Source: Phytophthora sp. 'mugwort'
Taxonomy: Eukaryota; Oomycota; Peronosporomycetes; Peronosporales; Peronosporaceae
Length of the DNA stretch: 64,000 nucleotides
Direction: 5' to 3'
NCBI GenBank assembly: GCA_033558025.1
Contig: JAUCEF010000013.1
Span: 1,233,001 to 1,297,000, forward strand
The notes beneath the pieces were generated by a model. It did not search any database and was not told where the DNA came from. It was given only the letters and a program-made list of their open reading frames with translations. Positions 1 to 10,675 of the stretch are shown piece by piece. The position numbers were made by a program, and so were the translations under genes. Each line of letters begins with the position of its first letter. Positions within the stretch are counted from its first letter, which is position 1.

Positions 1-11
1 AGGGCACATAC

Positions 12-881
12 CTCGCTCGTCAGCATGCATTTCTCCTTCTCGAACGCGGCCATCGCAGCGCTCTGCCGTGCCTGAAGTTCCTCCAGCTGCGCGCTCTGGG
101 CAAACAAACGCTCCTCCAGAACAGACTTCTCGCTCCGCAGAGCACTCATCTCGTCACCGGCCTCGGCATTCGACGCCTCCAGCTGCGCCGTCGCGGCCTG
201 TAGCTGTTCCGAAAGTGAAGATAGGTCACTCTCCAGCTGAGCTATGCGTTTGATCTTAGGTGATGGTGGTTGCGCAGGTGATGAAGATGGACTGCTCTGG
301 CTTCGAAGTTCTTCGAGTTCATTTTCCTGGCTGGCGACTTGTTCTGCGAGTTTGTACTGAATTTCTTGCTGAGTCGCGTTGTCTTTGGCATGGGCTGCCA
401 TAGTCTCTGTCATAGCGTCCTTGTGTCGTGATTCGCTTAGCTGTTTCTCTTCCTGCATCATTTGGATCTGTTCGTGTAATCGCTGAACCTCGTGGGCCTG
501 GGCTTCCAAATTCTTGACCAGGGACGCCTTTTCCTCTTGAGACTGAGCGAGTTTGCCTTCGAAGTAGTTTGTTGATGTGGATCCGGTCTCAGACAGTCTT
601 GTGGTACACGTTGGACGTGGCGGGCTGGGAATTTTAGACGGTATATTCCCTTTTCGAGGCTTTTTCAATGCAGACGTTGGCGTCGGTGGAATTCGGCTTG
701 AGCGAACAACTCCGCTCACAGGGATTCTACCAAATTTTCGATGAATTGACGCCGGTGTTGTCACTGCATGCGTATCTGAAGATGGAGGGGTCATCTTTTT
801 GTCTCCACAAGCACGCGAATTAATATCTGCTTTTGTTCTAGAGGTCAGTCGCTGGCTTGCTTCCCTGAAAGATTTGTTCAT
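12..881 (-). CDS. Coiled-coil protein with SxIP motifs, 5' part (partial)
   Basis: The reading frame opens at the ATG ending at 881; the next in-frame stop lies upstream at 999-1001, so this is the first Met. It runs open to position 12, where the codon GAG meets GTATGT, a good splice donor, so more exons lie outside the window. The first 100 or so residues are basic and rich in Ser, Pro and Thr. They carry SRIP (687-698) and SKIP (627-638), each in the S/P/basic setting typical of SxIP motifs that bind EB1 at microtubule plus ends. From about residue 105 the protein becomes a long heptad-type coiled coil rich in Glu, Gln, Leu and Ala. A role as a plus-end tracking or centrosomal protein is inference. 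The next gene on the same strand is a TOG-like tubulin-binding protein, which fits. The family name is not recognised. Confidence 0.7.
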
Positions 882-1532
882 ATGCACAGCATCGCCCCCA
901 GTAAACAGGTTCTTAGCTGCGCTTTTCGAAGAAACTGTGTTCGTAATCGTCGCTAAATGTCTGCGCTTGGTGGACTGGTGAATAAATATACAGAAGCGTC
1001 ATCAGTACAGGTTGCTAGTGTCAAATATGCAAAACGTGTACCTGGTGTGATGTGTCCAAACCAGCTTCTTTTCGGGATCGCTTCAAGTGTTTTTTAACCC
1101 CGTCGGCTAGCATAGAGTCTATCCTAAAAGCGTTCAGCAAACAAAAATCAAATTATCAGAATTACGTTTGCATTCAGTATTGCCGGGTATTGCTTGTACC
1201 TGTCAAGCTCATCGGGCCAGGTTGCGATGTATTTCCTGTTAACAGACAAAGCTGCACGTTAGTAGGTGAGGCCACCGCAGACTAATGTCCAAACGACGTA
1301 CCAGTAGCATTCTCGGCCCTTTTCTCGTCCTTTAGGCGATGCATCGCTTAGCGCGGACTAAGAACACAACCATATCTGTTCAATTTCACTCGTCTCCACT
1401 CCATTGAGACGCCGTTGACTTACCGCAATGGCTGACTGGAGTGGTATCCTAAACTTTTCGAGGACAGCGCTATTCCAGCCTTTCAGTGCCAAATAAACGT
1501 AATGAATACAGCTCTCTCTTACGTCGCGGTTC
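882..1532. other. Intergenic, 5' region of the coiled-coil gene
   Basis: About 650 bases between the start of the coiled-coil gene and the stop of the TOG-like gene. Only short frames without recognisable motifs occur on either strand. The promoter of the coiled-coil gene should lie here, but I see no clear core element. Confidence 0.5.
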
Positions 1533-2253
1533 CTAAACCATTAAACCCAATAGAAAGTCAGCCAGGCGTAAAAACATCGTCCTAAAGCTCTTGAGCTCGT
1601 ACTTGCTGGTATCCAGCAATTGCAAAACGGGCGCCAGCACGAATCGACTCGGTGTAGCGTCCAATATGGTCTCGATACAGCTGTGAATAGCTGCCGAATT
1701 TACCTGTGGCACAAAGCAGCATTACATCAGTTCCCGAAACCTCAGTACATCCTTGTCACCTGATCGTGTCTCACCTTGTTAGAGCCTCCTCGTGCGTCCA
1801 GCAGCGTGGGGAACACGTTACGCACAAGTATCTTGCACCTCACAGGCCCCAGCGTCTGCGTCACCATCGACAGCGTGGCGCACGCCTCCTTAACGACCGT
1901 GGAGCGCAGGTCCGCCACTGTCACGCGGAAAGGCTGTGTCAGCGCCTGCACGTTCTCGGGAGTGAAGAGGCTGGCGGCATCTTCAACTGTTGCGGCCTGT
2001 GGTGTCTCCTTCAGCTTGTTTTGAAGCAGGGAAAAGTCCGAGAGGAGGCCGCGCAGCTCCGTGAAGGCCGCGCACTTGTCCTTCCACTCCTCTTCGGGCT
2101 GGATCAAGCGCTTGCCCAGCTCCAGCACAGCGTTCGTCTTGCCTCCGAAGGTCTGCAGGTAGACAGATATATACGGTTAGAGATTGAGAGGGCAACCACG
2201 AGGCAGCGGAGACGCACCATGAGGCTCAGGTCAGTGCGATGGTCGCCTCTCAT
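1533..2253 (-). CDS. CLASP N-terminal / TOG-like HEAT protein, three exons
   Basis: Three exons can be joined in frame: 2253-2218, 2152-1775 and 1703-1533. The donors are GTGCGT and GTGAGA, the acceptors CTGCAG and CCACAG, and all junctions are phase 0. The product has about 194 residues. It carries the signature of the CLASP N-terminal/TOG fold: a WKDKCAAF-type helix, then VADLRSTVVKEACATLS with the family's conserved LRS-V-KEAC pattern, then a last helix pair with VNSAAIHSCIETIL. TOG domains bind tubulin dimers and act on microtubule growth or on axonemes. At this size it is a single TOG module, much smaller than true CLASP. A further 5' exon cannot be excluded because the first exon is only 12 codons. 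It is divergent from the CHORD gene, 185 bp away. Confidence 0.75.
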
Positions 2254-2438
2254 GGCGTCGGCGAGTGCGGAATCAGAATGAATGTCATTCACCAATTGCG
2301 CGCGCACTTTTTTAAATTTGAATAAAACACAGTTTTATTTACTGTACCAATATGTGGACCACCCAAAACGTTTGGTGCGATACTACAGCGGTCAGTCAAT
2401 TTTTGCGATCATTAAGAGGGCAAGCCAGACGACGAGAG
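2254..2438. promoter_or_regulatory. Divergent promoter region of the TOG-like and CHORD genes
   Basis: These 185 bp separate two start codons that point away from each other, so they must hold both promoters unless unseen 5' exons exist. TCATTCACCAATTG at 2285-2298 resembles the oomycete initiator pattern (TCATTYYNCAWTTT) with one mismatch in its first part. This is a visual match only. Confidence 0.4.
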
Positions 2439-3560
2439 ATGACGACGCCAGCCAAGATCGAGGGCGCGGTGCCCAAGAAGGTGTACATGCACTACGAGGA
2501 GGGAAGCGAGGAGCAGACGCTCACGCTCAAGATGACGCTGCCGTCTAAGTGGGCGGGCCACACCGTCGACTACCTCAAGGAGGTGCGTCGTCGAATGTTC
2601 TGGAATGGGACAATGGTGTGATACTAATTGCTACTACGCGGCAGTTCTTCGTGGAGCACTACAACAACAAGAAACCGGACAACACACTGGATGCTGCGCA
2701 GGTGCATCTGGAGAAGAAGGGCAACGCAGTACTTTTCGGCGACGAGCTTCTGCACATGGCCGTGCAGAAGTACGACGATCTGTTTCTTAAGGCTGGCGCC
2801 TCCACGCTCAAACCCGTGCGCGCTCAGAGTATGCAGATAGTAATGGGCTGCTGTCGTGTGGGTGATGGTCTGTACTAATTGTTTGCTGGTTTATTTTGTC
2901 GTTGCTGCTGCAGAGACCGTCACAGCCGCCACCTCGGGCAAGACGTATCTGCAGTGCAAGAACCACGGCTGTCAGAAGAAGTTTTTGGAGGAAGAGAACA
3001 ACGACCAAGCGTGTCGCCACCACAGCCTTCCGCCTCTCTTTCATGACATGAAAAAGGGCTGGCAGTGCTGCTCGTCCAAAATGGTGTACGACTGGGACGA
3101 CTTTGAGAAAATCGAGCCGTGTATCATCGGCCGCCACTCGGCGGTGAGACCTAACGAGCAGTTCGCGGCCTCACCCACCGTGACGGCGGCGGAGAGTGCG
3201 GCGGCCACCTCTTCGAGCGCAGCGGTCGCGCCGGCAGCTCCCCTCAAGTCCATTGAAGACTACAATGAGAAGAATCCGAATGCGGTCACTGCTGTTTCTG
3301 CGGCCAAGGACAATCAGACGGCTCCGCCTCTGAAGCGCACTGATGGCAAGGCGAACTGCGTTAATTACGGTTGCCAGCAGGAGTACGTAGTGGCTGAAAA
3401 TACGGAGACATCGTGTAGACACCACGCCGGAGCGCCCGTCTTCCATGATGCCAGCAAATACTGGAGCTGCTGCCCGAAGAACGTTAAGTACGACTTCGAT
3501 TCGTTCCTCAAAGTGCCCGGTTGCGTCGTGTCCGCGCACACAGACGTCAAGACGACTTAG
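2439..3560 (+). CDS. CHORD-domain protein with N-terminal ubiquitin-like module
   Basis: Exons 2439-2582, 2645-2828 and 2914-3560 splice in frame (donors GTGCGT and GTATGC, acceptors CGGCAG and CTGCAG) to give 324 residues. The ATG at 2439 sits in a good context. Residues 12-100 look like a ubiquitin-type beta-grasp fold with a tubulin-cofactor-like pattern (LTLKMTLPSKWAGHTVDYL, then a Gly-x-x-Leu-x-x-Asp-Glu-type end). Two CHORD zinc-binding modules follow, at about residues 120-180 and 245-305. Each has the run C-x4-C, then C-R-H-H, then an F-H-D motif, then W-x-C-C. CHORD proteins (RAR1 in plants, CHORDC1 in animals) work with HSP90 and SGT1. No CS domain is seen, so the module order resembles RAR1 with an added head. 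Function is inferred from the family. Confidence 0.85.
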
Positions 3561-4399
3561 ATGGAGAAGAGACAGTTGGACGACGCAATGTATCGGCTGC
3601 GTGGAGACCCGAGCTCCTACAACATGGTGGTTTCCAGCAATTATTGTTACGGGATGTTTGCTTATCTGCTTCAATGGAAGCTCCCGATCTGATCTTGTTG
3701 TAGAGTAGATCTTTGAAGTGCTGAACTAAGCTTGCGCATTGACGTTGGGGGTATGTGGCATCGATGCATCATGATTTGTGCTTAGCGCTCACAGCTTTTG
3801 CGCGCTACCTCTCACAATACGTTGCGCTGCCGGCAACCAGTTCGTCGGCCCCTCACTTGTATTATGTACTACGGTATTAACCGCCATAACTGCTGACACC
3901 TCGGAAGTCTTCCCGTGTTGAAGGGTTTTCCGTCATTGTCGACTCCAGGACCGTCTCAGAGTACACGGACGATGCGGAAGAACGTATCCATACAACCCTA
4001 TCACATCGCGATGTACGTCAGCAGAGGTGTCGGGCAAGAAGCTGCTTTAAGTTTCAACGTTGTGCTTTCAAGTGATCGAAAGGCGAGCCACAACTCATGC
4101 AGCTCGCCAGCATTGACAACTACGAGGTATCAACATGGAGGCAATTTCGCCTGCCCCGATGGTAGGAGGAAGACCCCTCATTGATGACAGCGATGCGAGA
4201 CCGTCATTACTTCATCACTGAGTGCCTATCGTTAACAGAGACACCAATTGGGGGCAGATCTACATTCACTGTAGTGCTTCTTGCTAACAACAATCTACAG
4301 CAAAGAAAACGAGATTGTTAAACAGAGCGTGGCCGCTAACGGAAAGTAATCACTCGGTTCGAGTTGGTTTGAGGTCGCCCTTCTCTACTTGTGCTAAAG
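3561..4399. other. Intergenic between convergent genes
   Basis: About 840 bases between the stop codons of the CHORD gene and the DRC3 gene. Small frames on both strands show no domain or repeat. It must hold the two 3' untranslated regions. Confidence 0.5.
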
Positions 4400-6204
4400 C
4401 TAGTAGAACTCTTCCTCTACGCGGTTGATCTCGTCACGAACACGGTTGATCTCGGCCAAGTGTTTTTCCTTGAGATGCAGCACCTCAGCAATACGAGCAC
4501 GGTTACGAGCCCATTCCTGCTCCTTGGCATTCTTGACGATCTCGGCCACCTTCGCGAGGCTTTGTTCGCGCATAGCATCTTCCTGAGCAAGCAGCTTGCC
4601 AATGTGAATATCGTGTGACCCGTTAATGGCATTATTCAGCGCGTCTCGGTCGTTCAGGATGGCTCGGCATTCGTCAGTCAAGTAATCGTCGTCCTCGCCG
4701 TCGTCAGACGCCATTCTTTCGAGCAATGTGACTGCAAGTTGGCTGACGTTCTCGAAGAAATTGTTCTCAAGAACTTCGATTGTCCGGAAGTGCTCCGTGG
4801 CGACATCACGCGCCTCTGAGCCTACTGCCTCAATGGAGCTTTCCATCGCAGTGGTCAATTCTTGCGCTGTCTCCACGACGTCCGACTCGAGATTCATGAG
4901 CTCATTGTGCAGCTTATCACTGGAGACTTCAGCATCATGAAGAAGGTGCAGACTTGCTGTCGAGCCCGAGCCATCCGCGTCTGGAGAAGTCTGAGCAGTT
5001 GCAGCTTGTTTCAAAAGCTGTTTGGCTCTACGACGATGAGTCTCCACGGCCCGAATGCTGGCCTCTTGAGCATCAGCCTGAAGTTTCTCGTACGTCGCCT
5101 GGAATCCGTCTACCTCCTTGGTCAAATTGGCGTGTTTTTCCAGTAACACGAGCTTAACGTCTTCTGCCGCGGCCTTGGCCTTCTCGGTGTAGTCGTCAAT
5201 GAGGTTACGCAGTCCTGGTAACACCTCAATTTTGTTTATCTCGGTGTCCTCTTTAAACATGTCGGTCAGCAAAGTCTGATGAAACACGTAAACAAGGTGA
5301 GATGCCAGCGAGAAGAGACTGGATCGAATGCCAGTCCTACCTCAAGAATGATCACATTCGCGTCCTTGAGTATGCTCAAATACTTTTGTTGCTCAGCTTC
5401 TCGCGCCACTGCAGCCTCTTCAATAGCCTTAACTTCCTTAAGTTCTTCCAATTCATCTTGGTATTGTTCGTGGGCTTGCATTGTTTCGTTGCCATCGACG
5501 AGCGCGTAGTCTAAATACTGGAGTTTTTCCAAATGAGCCAGCAAAAATCTGCCATTGAATTGTCAAACTTCTAGTTCACGGATCCTGAAAGAATAAAAAA
5601 AAATAACTTACGGTCGATATTCCGGGTCGGAACACACAGGATTCCCACTTAAGTTAAGCACGCGTAACTTCTCGAGGCATTTCAAGTACAGCAGCCCTTC
5701 TGTAGAGGGCAGCAAGTTATTCCCTATCGATAAAACCTGCTCAAGTAGCGTCAGCAAATATGAGAAATTCAAAATCATGCAAAGATTCGTGTCTACCTGA
5801 AGTTCCTTGAGTGTGTCGAGGTTTTCAAGCTTTGAGATGCAATTATTGTACAAACTCAAGTCCGTGAGGTGGACGAGATTATCCAGTCCCTTGATACTGG
5901 AAATATTGTTAAACGACAAGTCGAGCCACTCGAGGTGGACGAGGTGGTCGATCCTGTCGATCTCCTGCAGCACATTATTGTCAAGCTGCAGCTTCACGAG
6001 ATGGCGCAAAGTCTCGAGGTTTTCCATCTTGAAAATGTTCTGGAACGACAGCGACAGCGTCTTGAGCTTGATAAAGTCCACGCTCTGCTCGGCCTCATTG
6101 ATCGCGTTGTTATTGGCAGGATCCAGGTCAGCACAGGCCACTTTCTTGATCAGTTCGTCGCTGATCACAGCCACTTCAGCGTGTCGAACGCCCAGTCGAT
6201 GCAT
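4400..6204 (-). CDS. DRC3: Dynein regulatory complex subunit 3 (LRRC48-like)
   Basis: Four exons join in frame: 6204-5797, 5736-5612, 5548-5341 and 5275-4400. Donors are GTAGAC, GTAAGT and GTAGGA; acceptors are GAGCAG, GGCAG and ATCAG. The product has 538 residues, close to animal DRC3. After a short N-terminal segment come about five leucine-rich repeats (LDLSFNNISSIKGLDNL and LSLYNNCISKLENL are the clearest), then the LRR cap with a YLDY motif. From about residue 230 the protein is a long coiled coil to the end. This layout is that of DRC3, part of the nexin-dynein regulatory complex of motile axonemes, which suits zoospore flagella. The frame remains open a little upstream of 6204, but the only in-frame candidate there is a GTG at 6255. 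The gene is divergent from the kinase gene. Confidence 0.87.
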
Positions 6205-6405
6205 GACTCGCAGTCTCCTGTCGAGCTTTGACCAAGTTTTAATGCGACGGGACACAGTTAATGCGATGCCGTCGACAATTTTTCATCACGCCCTGAAAAT
6301 AGGGCTCGAAACGGACCAAAATTGAGCTCGTCAATGCGCTTTAAGACTCAGCACGACGTTCATTGCCGCATTTCCAGCTCTATCCAACAACTTTCGTCAT
6401 TAGAA
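6205..6405. promoter_or_regulatory. Divergent promoter region of DRC3 and the kinase gene
   Basis: About 200 bp between two outward-pointing start codons. It should hold two promoters. No core element stands out clearly by eye. The shared region hints at co-expression of the two genes, which is inference. Confidence 0.35.
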
Positions 6406-8901
6406 ATGGGCTGTGTGAGCTCCGTGCAGCGGCATCTGGTCCACGAGACAGTCGACGTGAATGAGGTATCACACAGTACATCCTCGCAGTCGGTACATTT
6501 CGCCAAGACTCCCAGTGTGGCTCAAGTGCACGAAGGTGTGCTCTCAGAAATGGTTCGTTTCCGTCGTCCGCACATTCGCGACTCGGCCGGGTTTGATGTG
6601 GTGGATAGCGACGAAGTAACGCTCCTGATCCAGCAGGGTGGCGCTCTCGAGGGTCCTCAACTGCTGCCGGACGAGCTTCAAGCCGTGGTCACAGCGTTAC
6701 GAGGCAACGTGCTTTTCTCGTGTATGCACATCGATCAGCTCCAATCTTTGGCCAAATGTGTCTTCATCCAAGTAGTAAACGCTGGTGCGACTGTGATTAC
6801 CGAAGGAGAAATCGGTGACAAGTTCTACGTGGTGCGTTCCGGTCGATTCGACGTCGTGGCGAACGACGGCCACACGATCAATCGCTTGGCAGTGGGCTCG
6901 ACCTTCGGGGAGCTCGGGTTAATATACCGTGCCAAGCGCACGGCCACAGTCATCTCCGATCCCAAGGTCTCTGGTTCATTGTTTGCGTTGCCTGGCAAGT
7001 ATTTCCGATACGTGGCAGCTCAGCGATCGTTAGAAACGTACCACAGCTCGCTGGATGCACTCAAACGGGTGAAATTACTTGAGAATTTGACTGCTGAACA
7101 GCTCGAAATGGTCGCGACTTCTGTGTACTCGCTGCAGTACCGTCCTGGCGATACGATCGTGCACAAAGGGGAACCAGGAAGCGTCTTGTACATGATTCAA
7201 GTCGGTACTGTCATGTGCACAGACATTGGCAGCGGGAGTGCAGCAATTGGGAAGGTGGAGCTCAAAGAGGGCGAATACTTTGGAGAACGCGCTTTGTTGT
7301 CAGCAGAGCCTCGTTCGGCCACAGTTGTCGCCCAGACGGACGTTCGTGTTATTGCGCTAGACCAAATGACCTTCACGTCACTGCTCGGACCGCTGCAACA
7401 AGTGCTGGACTACAATCGTATGCTCCGTACACTTGAAAGTATCACCGTCATGAAGAAGGTGCCGTATGCACTCAAAAAGAAGCTACTGGACTCGGCACGA
7501 ATCGTCCACTTTGAACCAAGTGAGACGATCCTCAACGAAGGAGACGACGGCGATACGTTTTACATCCTCAAAGAAGGTGAGGCAAGAAAGCTCCAGCAAC
7601 CAAAGTCTCGAACATCATCTACAGCTTCGCCAGAATCATCCAATTCGCCAGCATCGATCCACAAAATCGTCCCGTTATACAATGGCCACGTTGAATCCTC
7701 GCTCCCAGCACCACTAGAAGTCGCTCGAATTCTGCCCGGAGATACATTCGGCGAGTTGGCTATTCTTGATCGTCGTCGCCAACCTGCGTCAATTGTTGCT
7801 TGCACTAAAGTCGAGTGTTTTGCACTAACAAGTCGCGACTTTGACAATATTTTCGAATCTGTCAAAAATGACCTATACGACCTGGCAAGACAAAAGGAGG
7901 TCGTCAGTAGTGACAAACTCTTTGCTCACAGTATCACTTTGTCCAGTCTCAAGTACATTTGTGCCATTGGGAGAGGCTCTTTCGGTGTCGTCTACCTGGC
8001 AGAACACGTCTTAACTGGTCGTTTTGTGGCTGTTAAAGAGATGTGGAAGTCGCGGTTAGAGAAACTTCGGCAAACTCACCACATCGAGAGTGAAAAAAAG
8101 CTGTTGATGCAGATTGACTCGCAGTTTCTCCTCAAATGTTACGCCACGTTGCAAGATGAGCAGAAACTCTACTTTGTAACAGAGCTTCTAGTCGGCGGTG
8201 AGCTTTTCCGACGCCTTGTCACCCCCTCTGGCGTCCCCGTCCTGCTTTCCCAACATGATGCTCGGTTCTACGCTGCTTGTTGTATTAAAGCTCTCGAGTA
8301 TTTACACGAACATAATATTATCTATCGCGATTTGAAGCCGGAAAACATCCTATTGGATACCACGGGTTATGCCAAGTTGGTAGATTTTGGATTCGCCAAG
8401 AAGTTGACGGGCAAAACATACACACTATGTGGAACACCAGAATATCTAGCCCCAGAAATCATCCTAGGCATTGGACACGGCGTGGCTGTAGATTGTTGGG
8501 GACTAGGCATTCTAATCTACGAAATGGTCGTGGGAGATTCGCCCTTTTCGTCTCCTGACGAAGATCATCTCGCCGTCTGTCGCAACATTTTGCAGGGCCA
8601 GGTTTCATTCCCTGCAGACTGCGATCTGGAGTGGAAATCCATCGTACAAGCCTTGCTCCAGCGTCAGCCGGAGAAACGTGCGTCGATGATTACAGGTTCG
8701 TTGCTTGACGTACAACACGAGAAGTGGCTCGTTGACTTTAACTGGGAATCTTTGACACAACGAACAATGCCAACACCGTGGATACCGGATATCACAAGCG
8801 AACTTGACACAAAATATTTCCCAAAAGTGTCAAAGGACGAACTTGCTGACTTTGAGTCTTGGAAGGAACACAAAACTGTCGGTAACTGGGAAAATTTTTA
8901 G
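6406..8901 (+). CDS. Cyclic-nucleotide-binding AGC protein kinase (PKG-like), myristoylation-type N terminus
   Basis: The single open frame extends to an ATG at 6322. I choose the ATG at 6406 because it gives MGCVSS, a classic N-myristoylation plus palmitoylation start, and an 831-residue protein. Three cyclic-nucleotide-binding modules lie at about 105-185, 225-325 and 350-475. They have phosphate-binding-cassette patterns FGELGL, FGERALL-x-x-EPRSATV and FGELAILDRRRQPAS. The third is interrupted by a Ser-rich insert of about 40 residues. The kinase domain spans about 512-775: glycine loop GRGSFGVV, VAVK Lys at 544, YRDLKPEN Asp at 642, DFG Asp at 660, and the activation loop CGTPEYLAPE typical of AGC kinases. 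The order matches cGMP-dependent kinases. Which nucleotide is bound is not decided by eye. It likely acts at membranes and is intronless. Confidence 0.9.
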   Translation: MGCVSSVQRHLVHETVDVNEVSHSTSSQSVHFAKTPSVAQVHEGVLSEMVRFRRPHIRDSAGFDVVDSDEVTLLIQQGGALEGPQLLPDELQAVVTALRGNVLFSCMHIDQLQSLAKCVFIQVVNAGATVITEGEIGDKFYVVRSGRFDVVANDGHTINRLAVGSTFGELGLIYRAKRTATVISDPKVSGSLFALPGKYFRYVAAQRSLETYHSSLDALKRVKLLENLTAEQLEMVATSVYSLQYRPGDTIVHKGEPGSVLYMIQVGTVMCTDIGSGSAAIGKVELKEGEYFGERALLSAEPRSATVVAQTDVRVIALDQMTFTSLLGPLQQVLDYNRMLRTLESITVMKKVPYALKKKLLDSARIVHFEPSETILNEGDDGDTFYILKEGEARKLQQPKSRTSSTASPESSNSPASIHKIVPLYNGHVESSLPAPLEVARILPGDTFGELAILDRRRQPASIVACTKVECFALTSRDFDNIFESVKNDLYDLARQKEVVSSDKLFAHSITLSSLKYICAIGRGSFGVVYLAEHVLTGRFVAVKEMWKSRLEKLRQTHHIESEKKLLMQIDSQFLLKCYATLQDEQKLYFVTELLVGGELFRRLVTPSGVPVLLSQHDARFYAACCIKALEYLHEHNIIYRDLKPENILLDTTGYAKLVDFGFAKKLTGKTYTLCGTPEYLAPEIILGIGHGVAVDCWGLGILIYEMVVGDSPFSSPDEDHLAVCRNILQGQVSFPADCDLEWKSIVQALLQRQPEKRASMITGSLLDVQHEKWLVDFNWESLTQRTMPTPWIPDITSELDTKYFPKVSKDELADFESWKEHKTVGNWENF

Positions 8902-8979
8902 CAACTAAAAAAATAGAACAATAAAATCAAAATAATGTTCTATAGTAATGAGCGTGTGTACCTTAATAATTCAGGCTTG

Positions 8980-10116
8980 TTAATCTCCCGCAACTCGAAT
9001 CGGCTGTTTATCAGTTAATTTGCTGTTCTTCTGCTCTTCATTGTCTTCATCAGAGACGTCCCGCGACAATACAGCCGACGGATGTTTCTTCAGCGGTGCC
9101 AGTTTCGCTGACTCTAGATATTCCTCGACATCAAGTGCCACCTCCACCGACTCGATCGTCTCATTTCTTCTCCCTGGTAGCACCTGCGACTTCATATCCA
9201 CCACCGGCGCTGGAACGTCCACTACTGTTGCTGTCTCATACATCCGACGTAGCAATTGTTGGAACCGTTTAAACTTGTTCGTCACATGAGAAATCACCAG
9301 CACAGCCAGCAATGGGTACAAGACGCCCCCACCGATCAACAAGAAGACACAAAGTCCCATTTGCCAGCAAGTGCGACCTGAATCGTTCTCCGAGCAGCGA
9401 TTAAACTGGTCCTTATAGAACGTCGAGTCGACGATAAGTCGAAACACGAAGAAATACCAGACTACAGCCGACGCCAAGCAGCCGGTACCATTAAATACAC
9501 ACAAGTGCATCAAATACGTGTCCGCAATGGTACAATGTCGAGTGGTAATCAAATGAAAGGCCCAAATGGCCACCACTACGGCGAGTCCCGCCATGACCGA
9601 CATTGTCACCTGGAGAAATGTCATGGCTATTCCGCAATACACCTCCATCACTTGACAATATTGTTTATGCAATTCCCCCATGACATCTGCACAAAATGAC
9701 TGCTGTGCTGCACTAGTACCAACAAAATAGTAGACGATAAATTAGTATCAGTGGAAATGTACAAGAATATGGGTACAACCATGCTGTACCATTGCGCACT
9801 GTAGGTATCAGCTCCGCTCTCTTGAGGTGGCACCCACAGCGAGTTCCCGGGATCGAATCTTGGATCGCCTACGTGCTCTGTGTAGTTGAGCCAGAGCCCC
9901 ATTCCCTGCGAGTAGTAGACGGTCTCGTTGCGCTCGCCCGACTGTGACAGCCAACGCGGCATGAGCGTCGTGTACCATGTCAGTGGTACCAGCGCCACAG
10001 CTAGCAACACCACTGTGATAAGGTAATAATTAGTTAAGGTGATATAAGGTTAGTGATGGTTAGTGCAATGATTGTGGAGGTGCGGACGTACCTGAGAGCT
10101 GCAGCAGGTTCTTCAT
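8980..10116 (-). CDS. Four-helix membrane protein (claudin-like topology)
   Basis: Exons 10116-10092, 10012-9777 and 9699-8980 splice in frame to 326 residues. Donor GTACGT and acceptor CACAG mark intron 1. Intron 2 uses GTACCC and CAGCAG; this donor is weaker and the junction could move by one codon. The first helix or signal anchor is at residues 5-20. A large extracellular-type loop with three N-x-S/T sites and a W follows, then three more hydrophobic helices at about 107-132, 140-170 and 190-215. The roughly 110-residue C-terminal tail is charged and acidic. The topology recalls claudin/PMP22/clarin proteins, but no diagnostic motif was confirmed, so the family is unassigned. It converges on the kinase gene with only 78 bp between stop codons. 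Confidence 0.7.
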
Positions 10117-10675
10117 GCGGTCAAGTTGCTGACTGCAGAACTGCTCAATGGATTTAGTTAGCTGCGGCGAAACTGATATGGAGTAACCTTGGTGTACCCT
10201 TGGGTACGAAATTATAACCTTTATTCGTAATTACTGGTTTAATATGACATAATTTGCATATTAAATATGTTTTTAAAGTATTAACATACTTTAGAAGTAT
10301 ACGCGCCTACGCCTGTATTTAATTTCTTACGTATACTCCGACTGCAGTGTTTGTATACTCATTGTTACCCAAACATGGAATATCTTGATGAGCCCTACTA
10401 ATTCTTTGACGGTGTGCGAGCCTGCGACCACTGCTACTCCATAAGTCGTGTCTTCTTTAGGTGCGTCCAAAATACTAAGCCGATGTCAACTTGAAATTGC
10501 AGGGAGACGGCCGGTGCCCCCCTCCCAGTTTGTGTTTTGACAGATTGCGACCTAGTGGGGATGATTCGTGTACGATTCGTTTCGCGCTCAAAACAGTTTA
10601 CTACCATTATAATGCACGAAACGAGTTGCACAATGTCATGAAAACGACAATCCGAATTACATTTATCACCCTACT
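10117..10675. other. Intergenic, AT-rich promoter side of the four-helix gene
   Basis: AT-rich sequence, especially 10210-10290. It holds the motif GCGCTCAAAACAGT at 10584-10597 and ATGCACGAAAC at 10612-10622. Both recur beyond the hAT relic at 13245-13258 and 13221-13231. No gene is seen. Confidence 0.45.
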
